The position numbers and the translations under genes are program-made. Positions 1 through 7,384 of a stretch of DNA of 31,523 nt are shown piece after piece. Origin of the DNA: an uncultured Collinsella sp. (GTDB lineage Bacteria > Actinomycetota > Coriobacteriia > Coriobacteriales > Coriobacteriaceae); contig CABUXL010000020.1 of NCBI GenBank assembly GCA_902495525.1, positions 1-31,523 of the forward strand, in the 5' to 3' direction. Below the pieces are notes generated by a model that saw only the letters and a list, made by a program, of their open reading frames with translations, was not told the DNA's origin and made no database searches. How positions within the stretch are numbered: the first letter of the stretch is position 1; each line of letters opens with the position of its first letter.

Positions 1-135
1 CACGGCGGAGGGCCGGTGAAATATATTAAGGTCCCTGCTCTACAGTCCTGCGCAAGACGAAGGCCACATTAAGTGGCCTTCTTTGCGTGCGGAACTCGCG
101 ATGACCTTAATATATTTCTCCGGCCCTCCGCCGTG
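1..135 (+). repeat. Long inverted-repeat element with conserved core, copy 1
   Basis: Perfect outer arms 1-16 and 120-135 pair, then after a 2-nt mismatch inner arms 19-32 and 104-117 pair perfectly, giving a 30-bp stem. The enclosed core (33-103) contains an inner hairpin, stem 59-67/73-81 with loop ATTAA at 68-72. It also contains a lower helix CGCAA/TTGCG (51-55/83-87) and an AGTCC/GGAACT pairing with one bulged A. The same core recurs at 17309-17375 and 30158-30221, always in this orientation, while the arm sequences are unrelated between copies. It lies 45 bp past the stop of the histidine phosphatase gene, so it may form its 3' end, although no T-run follows the stem. The element may extend left of the window. 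Confidence 0.85.
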
Positions 136-180
136 CTCGGGAGACGACACGTTGATGTCTGCTTAACCCTGCTCGCTCAG

Positions 181-807
181 CTAATTACTTTGTTGAGGGT
201 CCACTATTTGCTGGAGGGTGAACTTGCATTGCATTGGCTCGCCTTCTGCTTGTGGCTTTGCCTCATCGAAATTGAAGATCATGATGGCGCAGTTGGGGAG
301 TTTTGCTGGGAGCTCGAAGCCCTCTGGGGCTGCAGCCTTGATGAATTGGCGGCTGGCGCTGCCGTGGCTTACTGCTAGGAGGGTTTCGATGCCCTCGGCT
401 CCCATGAGATTGGTGAGGGTGCCTACCATGCGCTCCTGTAGGGCATGACTTCCCTCTCCTCCAAAGGGGACCAAATCCTCGCCGGGGTCCCAGACGTCGG
501 TGGGAAGGGCGTCGTGGGGGCCTTCTTCGAAGGTGCCGTAGCAGCGCTCGATAATGCCTTTACAGGGCTCGACTGCTGCGTCCGGGCCGATGAGCTCGCA
601 TGCGACGAGCTGAGCTGTGTCCATGGCTCGGCCTAAGGGTGATGAGACCACTTTGTCGGGGGCGACGCGGTGGGCCTTGAGCCATGCGGCTGCTGTCTGT
701 GCCTGCTGACGACCCAAATTGGTAAGCGGTGAATCGCAGCGACCCTGGACGAGCTTTTTAACGTTGAATTCTGTCTGGCCGTGGCGGAGTAGATATAGAC
801 GCTTCAT
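181..807 (-). CDS. Histidine phosphatase family protein (phosphoglycerate mutase-like)
   Basis: A 208-residue cytosolic protein of the histidine phosphatase (branch 1) superfamily, which works through a phosphohistidine intermediate. The N-terminal LRHGQTEFN holds the catalytic RHG at residues 8-10 (His9). Supporting residues are Arg60 in SSPLGRA, Glu87 in the IIERCYG segment and His148 in the VSHGS motif, so the active site looks intact. Length fits small-molecule phosphatases such as CobC/GpmB-like proteins rather than the 250-residue glycolytic dPGM, so the substrate cannot be named. The ATG at 807 has an AAGGGG ribosome site 5 nt upstream. It starts 39 bp after the transporter gene, so the two are probably co-transcribed. 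Repeat copy 1 lies immediately downstream. Confidence 0.85.
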   Translation of the reverse strand: MKRLYLLRHGQTEFNVKKLVQGRCDSPLTNLGRQQAQTAAAWLKAHRVAPDKVVSSPLGRAMDTAQLVACELIGPDAAVEPCKGIIERCYGTFEEGPHDALPTDVWDPGEDLVPFGGEGSHALQERMVGTLTNLMGAEGIETLLAVSHGSASRQFIKAAAPEGFELPAKLPNCAIMIFNFDEAKPQAEGEPMQCKFTLQQIVDPQQSN

Positions 808-846
808 GCTCTCCCCTTCTGTATAACTTGCTTTGCCGGCGCAGCC

Positions 847-2007
847 CTACTCGTGGGTATGGCCTACGTAGTCTTCATCGATCGTGATCTTGGCAATCGA
901 CTTGGGGTATTCCGACTCGACCCGTTGTGCCAGCGCGTGTTTTACGTCTTCGGCACTCATCTGCAGATCCGAGGGACGCACGCAGTCAAAGATCACGTTG
1001 GTGTGCGTGGGACCCGGCACACAGCGTAGGTCATGAATCGAGAGGCGGTTATCGATCTCCTGAGCCATGGCGTGAATGCGCAAGCGCATGCTCGCCACCT
1101 TGGGGTCATCGGTCACGATGGGATCGTAGTGAAGCGTGACAATCATGCCGTCTTCGTTCCTAAACGCCTGCTCGATGTTATCGAGCGTGTCGTGACTTTC
1201 CAGCGGGCTGGCCTCGGCTGCCATCTCGGCGTGAGCGCTTGCGAATTTCCTGCCCGGGCCGTAGTCATGAACCATCAGATCGTGAACGCCCAAAACGCCG
1301 GGATAGCTCATGATCTTGTCTCGAATGTGCTTGACCAGCTTAGGATCGGGCGACTGACCCAAAAGAGGGCTCACCGTATCCTGGATGAGTTCAAAACCGC
1401 TCCAGCCAATATAGGCGCCAACGGCAAGGCCGACCCATGCGTCAAGATTGATGTGCGTCACCTGCGAAACAATTGCGCACGCTAACACGGCGCCTGTGGC
1501 AAGAACATCGTTCTTGGAATCCTGGGCAGTCGCATGCAGTGTCTCGGACTCGATACGGTCGCCGAGCTTTTGGTTGAGGGCCGCCATCCACAGCTTAACG
1601 ACCATCGAGAGCACGAGAACTGCCACCAGGGCAAGCGAGAACTCGACAGGTTCGGGGTGAATGACGCGCTCGACCGAGGACTTCACCAGCTCAACGCCAA
1701 TCAGCAGCACGAGGGCCGCCACGACCAGACCCGAGAGATACTCGTAGCGACCGTGGCCGTAAGGATGCTCGGGGTCGGCCGGCTTGCTCGCCAGCTTAAA
1801 GCCCAGCACGCTCACGATATTCGAGCTGGCATCGGACAGGTTGTTCATGGCATCCGCCACGATCGAAACCGATCCCGAAATCACACCGATGGCGCCCTTC
1901 GCAGCACAAAGCGCAACATTGGCGACAATACACACCATGCCCGCTAACGTGCCCACACGCGCACGATCGCCCTGCGCGCGCTTAACTATCCACTCGACCA
2001 TCTGCAT
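847..2007 (-). CDS. Cation diffusion facilitator (CDF) family metal efflux transporter
   Basis: A 386-residue inner-membrane metal/proton antiporter of the CDF family. The N-terminal two-thirds has about six hydrophobic segments. The second transmembrane segment carries ADAMNNLSDASSN (Asp52, Asn55/56, Asp59), followed by the family signature HPYGHGRYEY (81-90). The fifth segment carries DSKND (Asp163, Asp167). The C-terminal third is a cytoplasmic dimerisation domain with histidine- and aspartate-rich loops. In CDF proteins a DxxxD in segment 5 instead of HxxxD is usually associated with manganese over zinc, so Mn2+ export is a reasonable but unproven inference. Two in-frame ATGs (2007, 2001) follow a GGGGGCGG stretch and either could start the protein. 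It probably forms a transcript with the phosphatase downstream. Confidence 0.88.
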   Translation of the reverse strand: MQMVEWIVKRAQGDRARVGTLAGMVCIVANVALCAAKGAIGVISGSVSIVADAMNNLSDASSNIVSVLGFKLASKPADPEHPYGHGRYEYLSGLVVAALVLLIGVELVKSSVERVIHPEPVEFSLALVAVLVLSMVVKLWMAALNQKLGDRIESETLHATAQDSKNDVLATGAVLACAIVSQVTHINLDAWVGLAVGAYIGWSGFELIQDTVSPLLGQSPDPKLVKHIRDKIMSYPGVLGVHDLMVHDYGPGRKFASAHAEMAAEASPLESHDTLDNIEQAFRNEDGMIVTLHYDPIVTDDPKVASMRLRIHAMAQEIDNRLSIHDLRCVPGPTHTNVIFDCVRPSDLQMSAEDVKHALAQRVESEYPKSIAKITIDEDYVGHTHE

Positions 2008-2048
2008 CCGCCCCCACGGTACTACCTATATATCTATTGCTCAAACGG

Positions 2049-2075
2049 ATTGTAGTGTAGCCACTTTGTCCTCAA
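2049..2075 (-). promoter_or_regulatory. Weak candidate promoter for the CDF transporter gene
   Basis: On the minus strand TTGAGG (complement of 2070-2075) is followed after 15 bp by TACAAT (complement of 2049-2054). The -10 is good but the spacer is short. It sits just after the terminator of the EIIC gene, where a new promoter is expected. Confidence 0.3.
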
Positions 2076-2080
2076 GATAC

Positions 2081-2111
2081 AAAAAGGCCGCAGCCCACAC
2101 GGGCCACGGCC
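2081..2111 (-). terminator. Rho-independent terminator after the EIIC gene
   Basis: On the minus strand GGCCGTGGCCC and GGGCTGCGGCC form an 11-bp stem with one mismatch and loop GTGT, followed by TTTTTG. It lies 41 bp past the EIIC stop codon. As no terminator separates accDA from EIIC, it may also be the end of the whole fab transcript. Confidence 0.85.
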
Positions 2112-2117
2112 TTGGAA

Positions 2118-2147
2118 TGTGACAAAGGAATCGTCCTTTTGTCGCAC
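2118..2147. repeat. Short palindromic repeat, downstream copy at the EIIC gene
   Basis: TGTGACAAAGGA and TCCTTTTGTCGCAC face each other around ATCG, forming an imperfect hairpin. The first 19 bases (2118-2136) match, with two differences, the complement of 3394-3412 on the other side of the EIIC gene, so the gene is bracketed by inverted copies. A shorter relative, TGCGACAAAGG, starts at 12681 next to birA. This looks like a dispersed REP-type extragenic repeat. Confidence 0.6.
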
Positions 2148-2151
2148 AGGT

Positions 2152-3366
2152 TTATGCGCTTACTTCAGCAGCGCTCGCCACCGTTTCGGGCGAATCGGCT
2201 CCGTTCCCCGTCGCCTGTCCCTTCGCCGGCACCACGCCAAAGCAGTAGCTCAGCGCCGCAGACACCGCAAATGCCGTGCCACCGGCAACACAGCACCACA
2301 GTAGGTTCGAAATGCCGCCCGTGGCAAAGCCAATGACCATGAGGACATTCGTCATGCCGATGGTATAGGCCGTAACGTGGCCCACGGCCGCAACAAGGCC
2401 TCCGACGGCGCCGCCAATGGCCATGCACGTCAGGCACCTGCCATATTTAAAGCCGCAACCGTACAGCGCCGGCTCGCTTACGCCGCCAAGAACACCCGAG
2501 ATCGAATAACCCAGCATGAGCGCCTTCTCGTCCTTATCCGCAACGCGGAGCGACGCGCCAAAGGGCATGCCCCAAACGGCGAACGTTGCCATCGTCGCAG
2601 CGATCAGAATGCACGAATCCGTCCCCACACTCATAAACTGCGCATAGGCGAGCGATAGGACAACATTGCTGACACCCGCGATCTTAAGGAACTCCCAGCC
2701 CGCGGCAAGCCCCATGAGCGTGAGCAGCGACACGATGCCACCGGAATTGCCAAGCATAAACATAAGCTGGCCCAACAGCATGCCCAGATAGCTGCCCGCC
2801 GGCGCCGTGATACACAGCGAAACCGGAACCATGACAAGCATGGTCGCAAACGGAACAAACGAAAACGCCACGGCCTTAGGGATAACGCGCTGAAAGAAAC
2901 ACTCCACTTGCCAAAGCACGGGTACCGAGATGAGAACCGGAATAACAGTCGTCGTGTAATCGTTGACCGGCGCGGGAAGCAGGCCATACACGGAAGTCAT
3001 CGATGTCCCCGTCGTCGATGCGGCATCGACGAGCTTAAGCAGATCGGGCGCAATCAATACGCCGCCCAGCATCATGCCCAGCTGCTCCGAGCAACCGAGC
3101 TGGCGGGCGGCCGCCCAACCAAGATAAATGGGCAAAAAGTAGTAACCGGCGTTATAGAGCCAACTGTAGAACAGGCGATAGATTTCGGAATCGGCAGACC
3201 ATAGGCCCAGCATGCCTTCGCCCATAATGACGGCGACGGTGCGGAACAACGCCGCGCAGACAATAAACGGCAGCGCCGACCTCATGCTTTTGGACAGATA
3301 ATCCACCACAGCCATGGTGTTTGATGAGACCGTCGTTGTAAACGAGGTGTTAGAAACTTGTGACAC
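2152..3366 (-). CDS. PTS transporter EIIC domain protein, orphan (glucose/beta-glucoside family-like)
   Basis: A hydrophobic membrane protein of about 404 residues resembling the IIC permease domain of the glucose/sucrose/beta-glucoside PTS family. Supporting motifs are TTTVIPVLISVPVLWQVE, then a VIPK...FVPF segment, and the signature GGVSEPALYG (Glu298 counted from this start), the counterpart of the usual G-I-T-E-P motif. No IIB (phosphocysteine) or IIA (phosphohistidine) domain is attached or adjacent, so partners must act in trans or it may not work as a normal PTS permease. I place the start at GTG 3366, which has GGGAAAGG 7 nt upstream. An upstream in-frame GTG at 3411 lies inside the repeat and overlaps accDA by 4 bp. 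It follows the fab cluster without a terminator but has no evident role in lipid synthesis. Substrate unknown. Confidence 0.75.
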   Translation of the reverse strand: MSQVSNTSFTTTVSSNTMAVVDYLSKSMRSALPFIVCAALFRTVAVIMGEGMLGLWSADSEIYRLFYSWLYNAGYYFLPIYLGWAAARQLGCSEQLGMMLGGVLIAPDLLKLVDAASTTGTSMTSVYGLLPAPVNDYTTTVIPVLISVPVLWQVECFFQRVIPKAVAFSFVPFATMLVMVPVSLCITAPAGSYLGMLLGQLMFMLGNSGGIVSLLTLMGLAAGWEFLKIAGVSNVVLSLAYAQFMSVGTDSCILIAATMATFAVWGMPFGASLRVADKDEKALMLGYSISGVLGGVSEPALYGCGFKYGRCLTCMAIGGAVGGLVAAVGHVTAYTIGMTNVLMVIGFATGGISNLLWCCVAGGTAFAVSAALSYCFGVVPAKGQATGNGADSPETVASAAEVSA

Positions 3367-3383
3367 AGGAACGCCTTTCCCAA

Positions 3384-3412
3384 TGTGACATGCGGACTGT
3401 TCCTTTGTCACA
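3384..3412. repeat. Short palindromic repeat, upstream copy at the EIIC gene
   Basis: TGTGACA (3384-3390) and TGTCACA (3406-3412) form inverted half-sites 15 bp apart, and a further TGTGACA lies at 3359-3365. The complement of 3394-3412 repeats 2118-2136 with two differences. Position between the accDA stop and the EIIC start would also suit an operator, so a regulatory role cannot be excluded. Confidence 0.55.
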
Positions 3413-5132
3413 TCGTGCGGTACTGACCGATTGCGCGGTACTTTTCGTAGCGGAGGTTTGTGAGGGTCGCGTCGTCGAGCCGCCCAAGCGTATCGAAGGC
3501 ATCAAATGCCGAGGACATGACGGCGCCGGCGATCTCCTCATGCGACAGGCCCCTATCGTCAACAATGCCGTCGATGATACCGAGCGCCAACAGGTCGGGA
3601 GCCGTGAGCCTAAGCGCCTCGGCGGCCTCATTCGCGCGCTCGGTATCCTTCCACAGGATCGACGCACAGGCCTCGGGGCTCACGACCGAATAGGCCGAGC
3701 TCGAGAGCATCAGGATGCGGTCGGCCACGGACAGCGCCAGCGCGCCACCAGAGCCGCCCTCGCCTGTCACCACCGAGACAATCGGCGTCTTAAGGCCGCT
3801 CATCTCCATGAGATTCTGGGCAATCGCCTCGCCCTGGCCGCGCTCCTCGGCACTGATGCCGCAAAACGCGCCCGAAGTATCGACCAGGCACAGAACCGGT
3901 CGTCCAAACTTTTCGGCCTGACGCATCAGGCGTCGCGCCTTGCGATAGCCCTCGGGATGCGCCATACCAAAGTTGCGGCGCATACGCTCTTTGGTCGTGG
4001 TGCCGCGCTCGATGGCGATGACCGTTACGGGACGTCCGTCTTTCCAGCCAATGCCACCCACCACGGCGGCATCGTCGCCAAAGTAGCGGTCGCCGTGCAG
4101 CTCCACAAATCCATCCAGGCCCAGCGAGATCATCTCACCCGCCGTGGCGCGATCTGCCGAGCGGGTCTGCTTGACAATCTCGAGCGCGGTTTTTGGTGCC
4201 GCCGCGCGCTTGAACAAGTGTCCCAGCTTTTTGCCGCGGCGACCCGTATGCACGATCTCATGCGGTGCCCCCAGGCCGGGCGCATGCCCTTCGTGCAGCG
4301 CCAACAGCTCGCCTACCGTGAGCGCGATCTCGCCACGCGGAACAACGACATCGCAAAAGCCGTGCTCCAGCAAAAACTCGGAGCGCTGGAATCCCCTGGG
4401 CAGGCGCTTGTGCATGTTCTGCTCGATCACGCGCGGGCCGGCAAATGCCGTCAGGGCATCGGGCTCGGCCAGGATAATGTCGCCCTCCATGGCAAAGCTC
4501 GCGGTTACGCCTCCGGTCGTGGGGTCAGTGAGCACCGTGATATACAGGCCGCCCGCCTCGCTGTGGCGCCTAACCGCCGCAGAAATCTTGGCCATCTGCA
4601 TAAGCGAGGTCACGCCCTCTTGCATGCGGGCGCCGCCCGAAACGGTAAAGCCGACAACTGGCAATCCCAGCTCGGTCGCACGCTCAAATGTGCGGCAGAT
4701 CTTCTCGCCCACCACGGAGCCCATCGAGCCCATCATAAAGTTGGCGTCCATAAAGAAGAGCGCCGTATCGCAACCGCAGATTTTGCCCCTGCCGCACACA
4801 ACGGCATCGCGCTCGCCCGAACGCTCGCTCACGCTCTTGAGCTTATCGGCATAGCCGGGAAACGAGAGGAAGTCCTCCGACGCCAGATTGGCATCCCATT
4901 CCTCAAACGTGCCCTCGTCGACCGTCATGCTCATGCGCGCGCGACCGCTCACGCGAAAGTGTTTGCCGCAACGAGGGCAGACCTCGAGGTTGTCGTGTAG
5001 GCGTGCCTCATCGATCACACGGCGGCACTCCGGGCACTTGATAAACACGTGGCGCGCGGGAAACTCGGCGCACGACTCGGTTATCGGCCCCTCAAGGACA
5101 TTGACCGTCTTCGCTTTTCTATTCATCAGCAT
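3408..5132 (-). CDS. accDA: Acetyl-CoA carboxylase carboxyltransferase, fused beta (AccD) and alpha (AccA) subunits
   Basis: A single 574-residue chain joins both carboxyltransferase subunits, which move the carboxyl group from biotinyl-AccB to acetyl-CoA to give malonyl-CoA. The AccD half (about 1-290) begins with a four-cysteine zinc ribbon (Cys33, Cys36, Cys52, Cys55) and contains SGGARMQEG (165-173) and DPTTGGVTASFAM (203-215). The AccA half (about 310-574) has GLDGFVELHGDR, IERGTTTKERMRRNFGM and TGEGGSGGALAL (456-467). In most bacteria these are two genes; here the reading frame is continuous and both halves look intact. ATG 5132 overlaps the accC stop by 14 bp, implying translational coupling. 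A second ATG at 5126 is possible. It is the last recognisable fatty-acid gene of the operon. Confidence 0.95.
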   Translation of the reverse strand: MLMNRKAKTVNVLEGPITESCAEFPARHVFIKCPECRRVIDEARLHDNLEVCPRCGKHFRVSGRARMSMTVDEGTFEEWDANLASEDFLSFPGYADKLKSVSERSGERDAVVCGRGKICGCDTALFFMDANFMMGSMGSVVGEKICRTFERATELGLPVVGFTVSGGARMQEGVTSLMQMAKISAAVRRHSEAGGLYITVLTDPTTGGVTASFAMEGDIILAEPDALTAFAGPRVIEQNMHKRLPRGFQRSEFLLEHGFCDVVVPRGEIALTVGELLALHEGHAPGLGAPHEIVHTGRRGKKLGHLFKRAAAPKTALEIVKQTRSADRATAGEMISLGLDGFVELHGDRYFGDDAAVVGGIGWKDGRPVTVIAIERGTTTKERMRRNFGMAHPEGYRKARRLMRQAEKFGRPVLCLVDTSGAFCGISAEERGQGEAIAQNLMEMSGLKTPIVSVVTGEGGSGGALALSVADRILMLSSSAYSVVSPEACASILWKDTERANEAAEALRLTAPDLLALGIIDGIVDDRGLSHEEIAGAVMSSAFDAFDTLGRLDDATLTNLRYEKYRAIGQYRTM

Positions 5133-6462
5133 AGAGATGCCCCATCAGATCGGTGTGATACATGCCCGACAAGAACTCGTCGTTTGCCAGCACGTCGAGC
5201 TGAAGCTCGCTGTTTTCGCTCACGCCCTCAATCACGAGCTCGCCCAGGGCCGAGCGCATCTTGCGAATGGCGCCGTCACGCGTGGGCGCACACACGATGA
5301 GCTTGCCGAGCATGGAGTCGTAGTACGGCGGAACTGTCGCACCGGTAAACATGGCGGAATCCCAGCGCACGCGCGGACCACCCGGCACACGCAACGCGGT
5401 GACCGTTCCGCATGACGGCAGAAAGTCCGGCGTCTCGGCATTGATGCGGCACTCCATGGCGTGGTTGCGGACCGGCATGTCCTCCTGCTCAAAGGGCAGA
5501 GGCTGGCCGGCTGCCACGCGCAGCTGCCACTTGACCAGGTCGGTATCGGTCACAAACTCCGTAACCGGATGCTCCACCTGCAAGCGCGTGTTCATTTCCA
5601 TAAAGTAGAAATTGCCGTCGTCCGAATACAGGAACTCGATGGTACCGGCTCCTTCGTAGCCGACGGCACGAGCCAGGTCACGCGCTGCCTTGTGCATGCG
5701 AGCACGAATGTCGTCGTGTCCGTCGAGGCACGGCGCGGGGCTCTCCTCGATCAGCTTTTGGTTGCGGCGCTGCACCGAGCACTCACGCTCGCCAAGCGAA
5801 AACACATGGCCCTGCTTATCGGCCATAATCTGCACCTCGACGTGGTGCGCCGGCGCGACAAACTTCTCCATGTAGCACTCGCCGTCGCCAAAAACGGCCT
5901 CGCCCTCGGCACGCGCCTCGATAAACGCCTTTGCCGCATCTTCCACGCGCTCGACCTTGCGAATGCCGCGACCGCCACCACCGGCACGCGCCTTAATAAG
6001 CACGGGGCAGCCAATGCGTTCGGCCTCGGCCGTTGCCTCCTCGGGGCTTTTGAGCAAATCGCAGCCCGGAACGATGGGCACGTCCGCCGCGGCGGCCGTT
6101 CGACGTGCGGCGTCCTTGTCGCCCATGCTGTCGATTACCTCGGCCGAAGGACCGACAAACGCCAGACCGTACTTGTCGCAGTCGCGCACGAAGCTCGCCT
6201 TCTCGGAAAAGAAGCCATAACCGGGATGAATTGCCTTAGCTCCCGACTTTACGGCACAGGTGAGCACGGCATCGTCGTTGAGGTAGCTCTCGGCAAGACG
6301 CGGGCCGCCGATGCAATACGCCTCGTCGGCAAGCTGCACGTGCAACGCGTCCGCATCGGCCGTGGAATAAACGGCGACGGTCTTGATGCCCATATCGCGG
6401 CACGCGCGGATAACACGGACCGCGACTTCGCCGCGGTTGGCGATGAGCACTTTGTCGAACAT
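5119..6462 (-). CDS. accC: Acetyl-CoA carboxylase, biotin carboxylase subunit
   Basis: A 447-residue ATP-grasp enzyme that carboxylates the biotin on AccB using bicarbonate and ATP. MFDKVLIANRGEVAVR opens the typical N-terminal domain. IHPGYGFFSE (79-87), the glycine-rich GGGGRGIRKV (161-170) and EMNTRLQVEHPVTE (289-302, with Arg293) are the conserved nucleotide and catalytic elements. Length matches the usual ~450 residues. I start at ATG 6462, preceded by GGGAAG; the frame stays open upstream into fabZ but those residues are not family-like. It lies 10 bp after fabZ and overlaps accDA. Confidence 0.96.
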   Translation of the reverse strand: MFDKVLIANRGEVAVRVIRACRDMGIKTVAVYSTADADALHVQLADEAYCIGGPRLAESYLNDDAVLTCAVKSGAKAIHPGYGFFSEKASFVRDCDKYGLAFVGPSAEVIDSMGDKDAARRTAAAADVPIVPGCDLLKSPEEATAEAERIGCPVLIKARAGGGGRGIRKVERVEDAAKAFIEARAEGEAVFGDGECYMEKFVAPAHHVEVQIMADKQGHVFSLGERECSVQRRNQKLIEESPAPCLDGHDDIRARMHKAARDLARAVGYEGAGTIEFLYSDDGNFYFMEMNTRLQVEHPVTEFVTDTDLVKWQLRVAAGQPLPFEQEDMPVRNHAMECRINAETPDFLPSCGTVTALRVPGGPRVRWDSAMFTGATVPPYYDSMLGKLIVCAPTRDGAIRKMRSALGELVIEGVSENSELQLDVLANDEFLSGMYHTDLMGHLYADE

Positions 6463-6472
6463 GAAAACTTCC

Positions 6473-6895
6473 CTACTTTTCGTGCATGAGTGCAAAAGAC
6501 ATATCGGCGCGGCAGCAAACCTCACCGTTGACGCTCGCAGTACCCGTCGCAAAGCGGAACGGCCCGCGCGCACGCGTGATGGTGCACACCAGATCAACCG
6601 TGTCGCCCGGGCGCACCGGACGCTTAAAGCGCACCTTGTCCAGACTCGTGTAGAACGGCGTCGCGCCGCGCGCTTCCTCGTCGTCCATCAGCAGCACGCA
6701 ACAGTTTTGGGCGAGCATCTCGCACTGAATCACGCCGGGGACCACCGGGTTTCCCGGAAAATGCCCCTGCAAAAAGTACTCGTCGCCCGTGATCGTGATC
6801 TTGCCGTGGGCCTCGTCGCCCACCAGCTCGGCCTCGTCGAGCAAAAGCATCGGCTCGCGATGCGGCAACAGCTTCTTGAGCTCTTCTTTGTTCAT
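6473..6895 (-). CDS. fabZ: 3-hydroxyacyl-[ACP] dehydratase FabZ
   Basis: A hot-dog fold dehydratase of about 140 residues that removes water from 3-hydroxyacyl-ACP in the elongation cycle. The signature LPHREPMLLLDE is followed by the catalytic GHFPGNPVVPG motif, with Glu in the VIQCEM helix as the second catalytic residue. The start is ambiguous because GTG 6904, ATG 6901 and ATG 6895 are all in frame. ATG 6895 is preferred for its AGGTG site 6 nt upstream. It begins immediately after accB, and its placement between accB and accC is that of the Firmicutes fab clusters. No fabA-like isomerase signature is seen. Confidence 0.95.
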   Translation of the reverse strand: MNKEELKKLLPHREPMLLLDEAELVGDEAHGKITITGDEYFLQGHFPGNPVVPGVIQCEMLAQNCCVLLMDDEEARGATPFYTSLDKVRFKRPVRPGDTVDLVCTITRARGPFRFATGTASVNGEVCCRADMSFALMHEK

Positions 6896-6904
6896 GGACA
6901 TCAC

Positions 6905-7381
6905 CTATCCGATCCTCATGAGGCAGCTGCCAAACTCCACGAGGTCGCCGTCGGCCACGCAGATCTCGAGCACCTCGCCGTCTGCCTCGGCCGTCACCTC
7001 GTTGAGAACCTTCATGGCCTCGATGATGCAGAGGGTCTCGCCGGCCTTGACCTTGGAGCCCACGTGCACAAACGGCTCGTCACCCGGCGCCGGGGCAGCA
7101 TAGAAAACGCCAACCATGGGAGCGGTCACCTCGGTGCCCTTGGGCTCCGGTGCGGCGGCAGGCGCCTGCGCGGTGGGCTCCGGTGCGGCGGCAGGCATGG
7201 CGACAGGAGCCACCGCCGGAGCAGTCACGGCACCCGGCATAGGCATGGGCACGGCAACCGGCTGCGCGGCGCTCACGCGCTCAAGTTCGACCGCGGTGCC
7301 ATCGGGCTCCTCAACGCGTACGCGCGTGAGGCCGCGGTCCTCCATAACATCGGCTATCTCGGCAAGTCTTTTGGAATCCAT
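6905..7381 (-). CDS. accB: Biotin carboxyl carrier protein of acetyl-CoA carboxylase
   Basis: A 158-residue BCCP. A short N-terminal helical region is joined by an Ala/Pro-rich linker (about 38-82) to the biotinyl domain, where EAMKVLNEV (121-129) holds the biotin-accepting Lys124. Conserved MVGVFYAAPAPG precedes it. The linker contains an in-frame 33-bp tandem duplication (23-bp identical blocks at 7141-7163 and 7174-7196), typical of length drift in flexible linkers. GAGGAG precedes the ATG at 7381, only 3 bp after the fabF stop. The likely modifying enzyme, BirA, is encoded at the head of the cluster on the other strand. Confidence 0.96.
   Translation of the reverse strand: MDSKRLAEIADVMEDRGLTRVRVEEPDGTAVELERVSAAQPVAVPMPMPGAVTAPAVAPVAMPAAAPEPTAQAPAAAPEPKGTEVTAPMVGVFYAAPAPGDEPFVHVGSKVKAGETLCIIEAMKVLNEVTAEADGEVLEICVADGDLVEFGSCLMRIG
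7141..7196. repeat. 33-bp tandem duplication in the accB linker
   Basis: A 23-bp block at 7141-7163 recurs exactly at 7174-7196, 33 bp away, keeping frame and duplicating an AAAPEP unit of the flexible linker. Confidence 0.85.
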
Positions 7382-7384
7382 GCT

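Noticed and set aside
1..135. The long inverted repeats as simple rho-independent terminators
   Set aside because: Copies lack a T-run after the stem, contain a conserved internal structured core, and copy 2 lies beyond a proper terminator, so termination alone does not explain them.
3360..5000. A 546-codon plus-strand open frame opposite accDA
   Set aside because: The minus-strand frame is an unmistakable AccD-AccA; the antisense product is His/Arg/Ala-rich without domain features.
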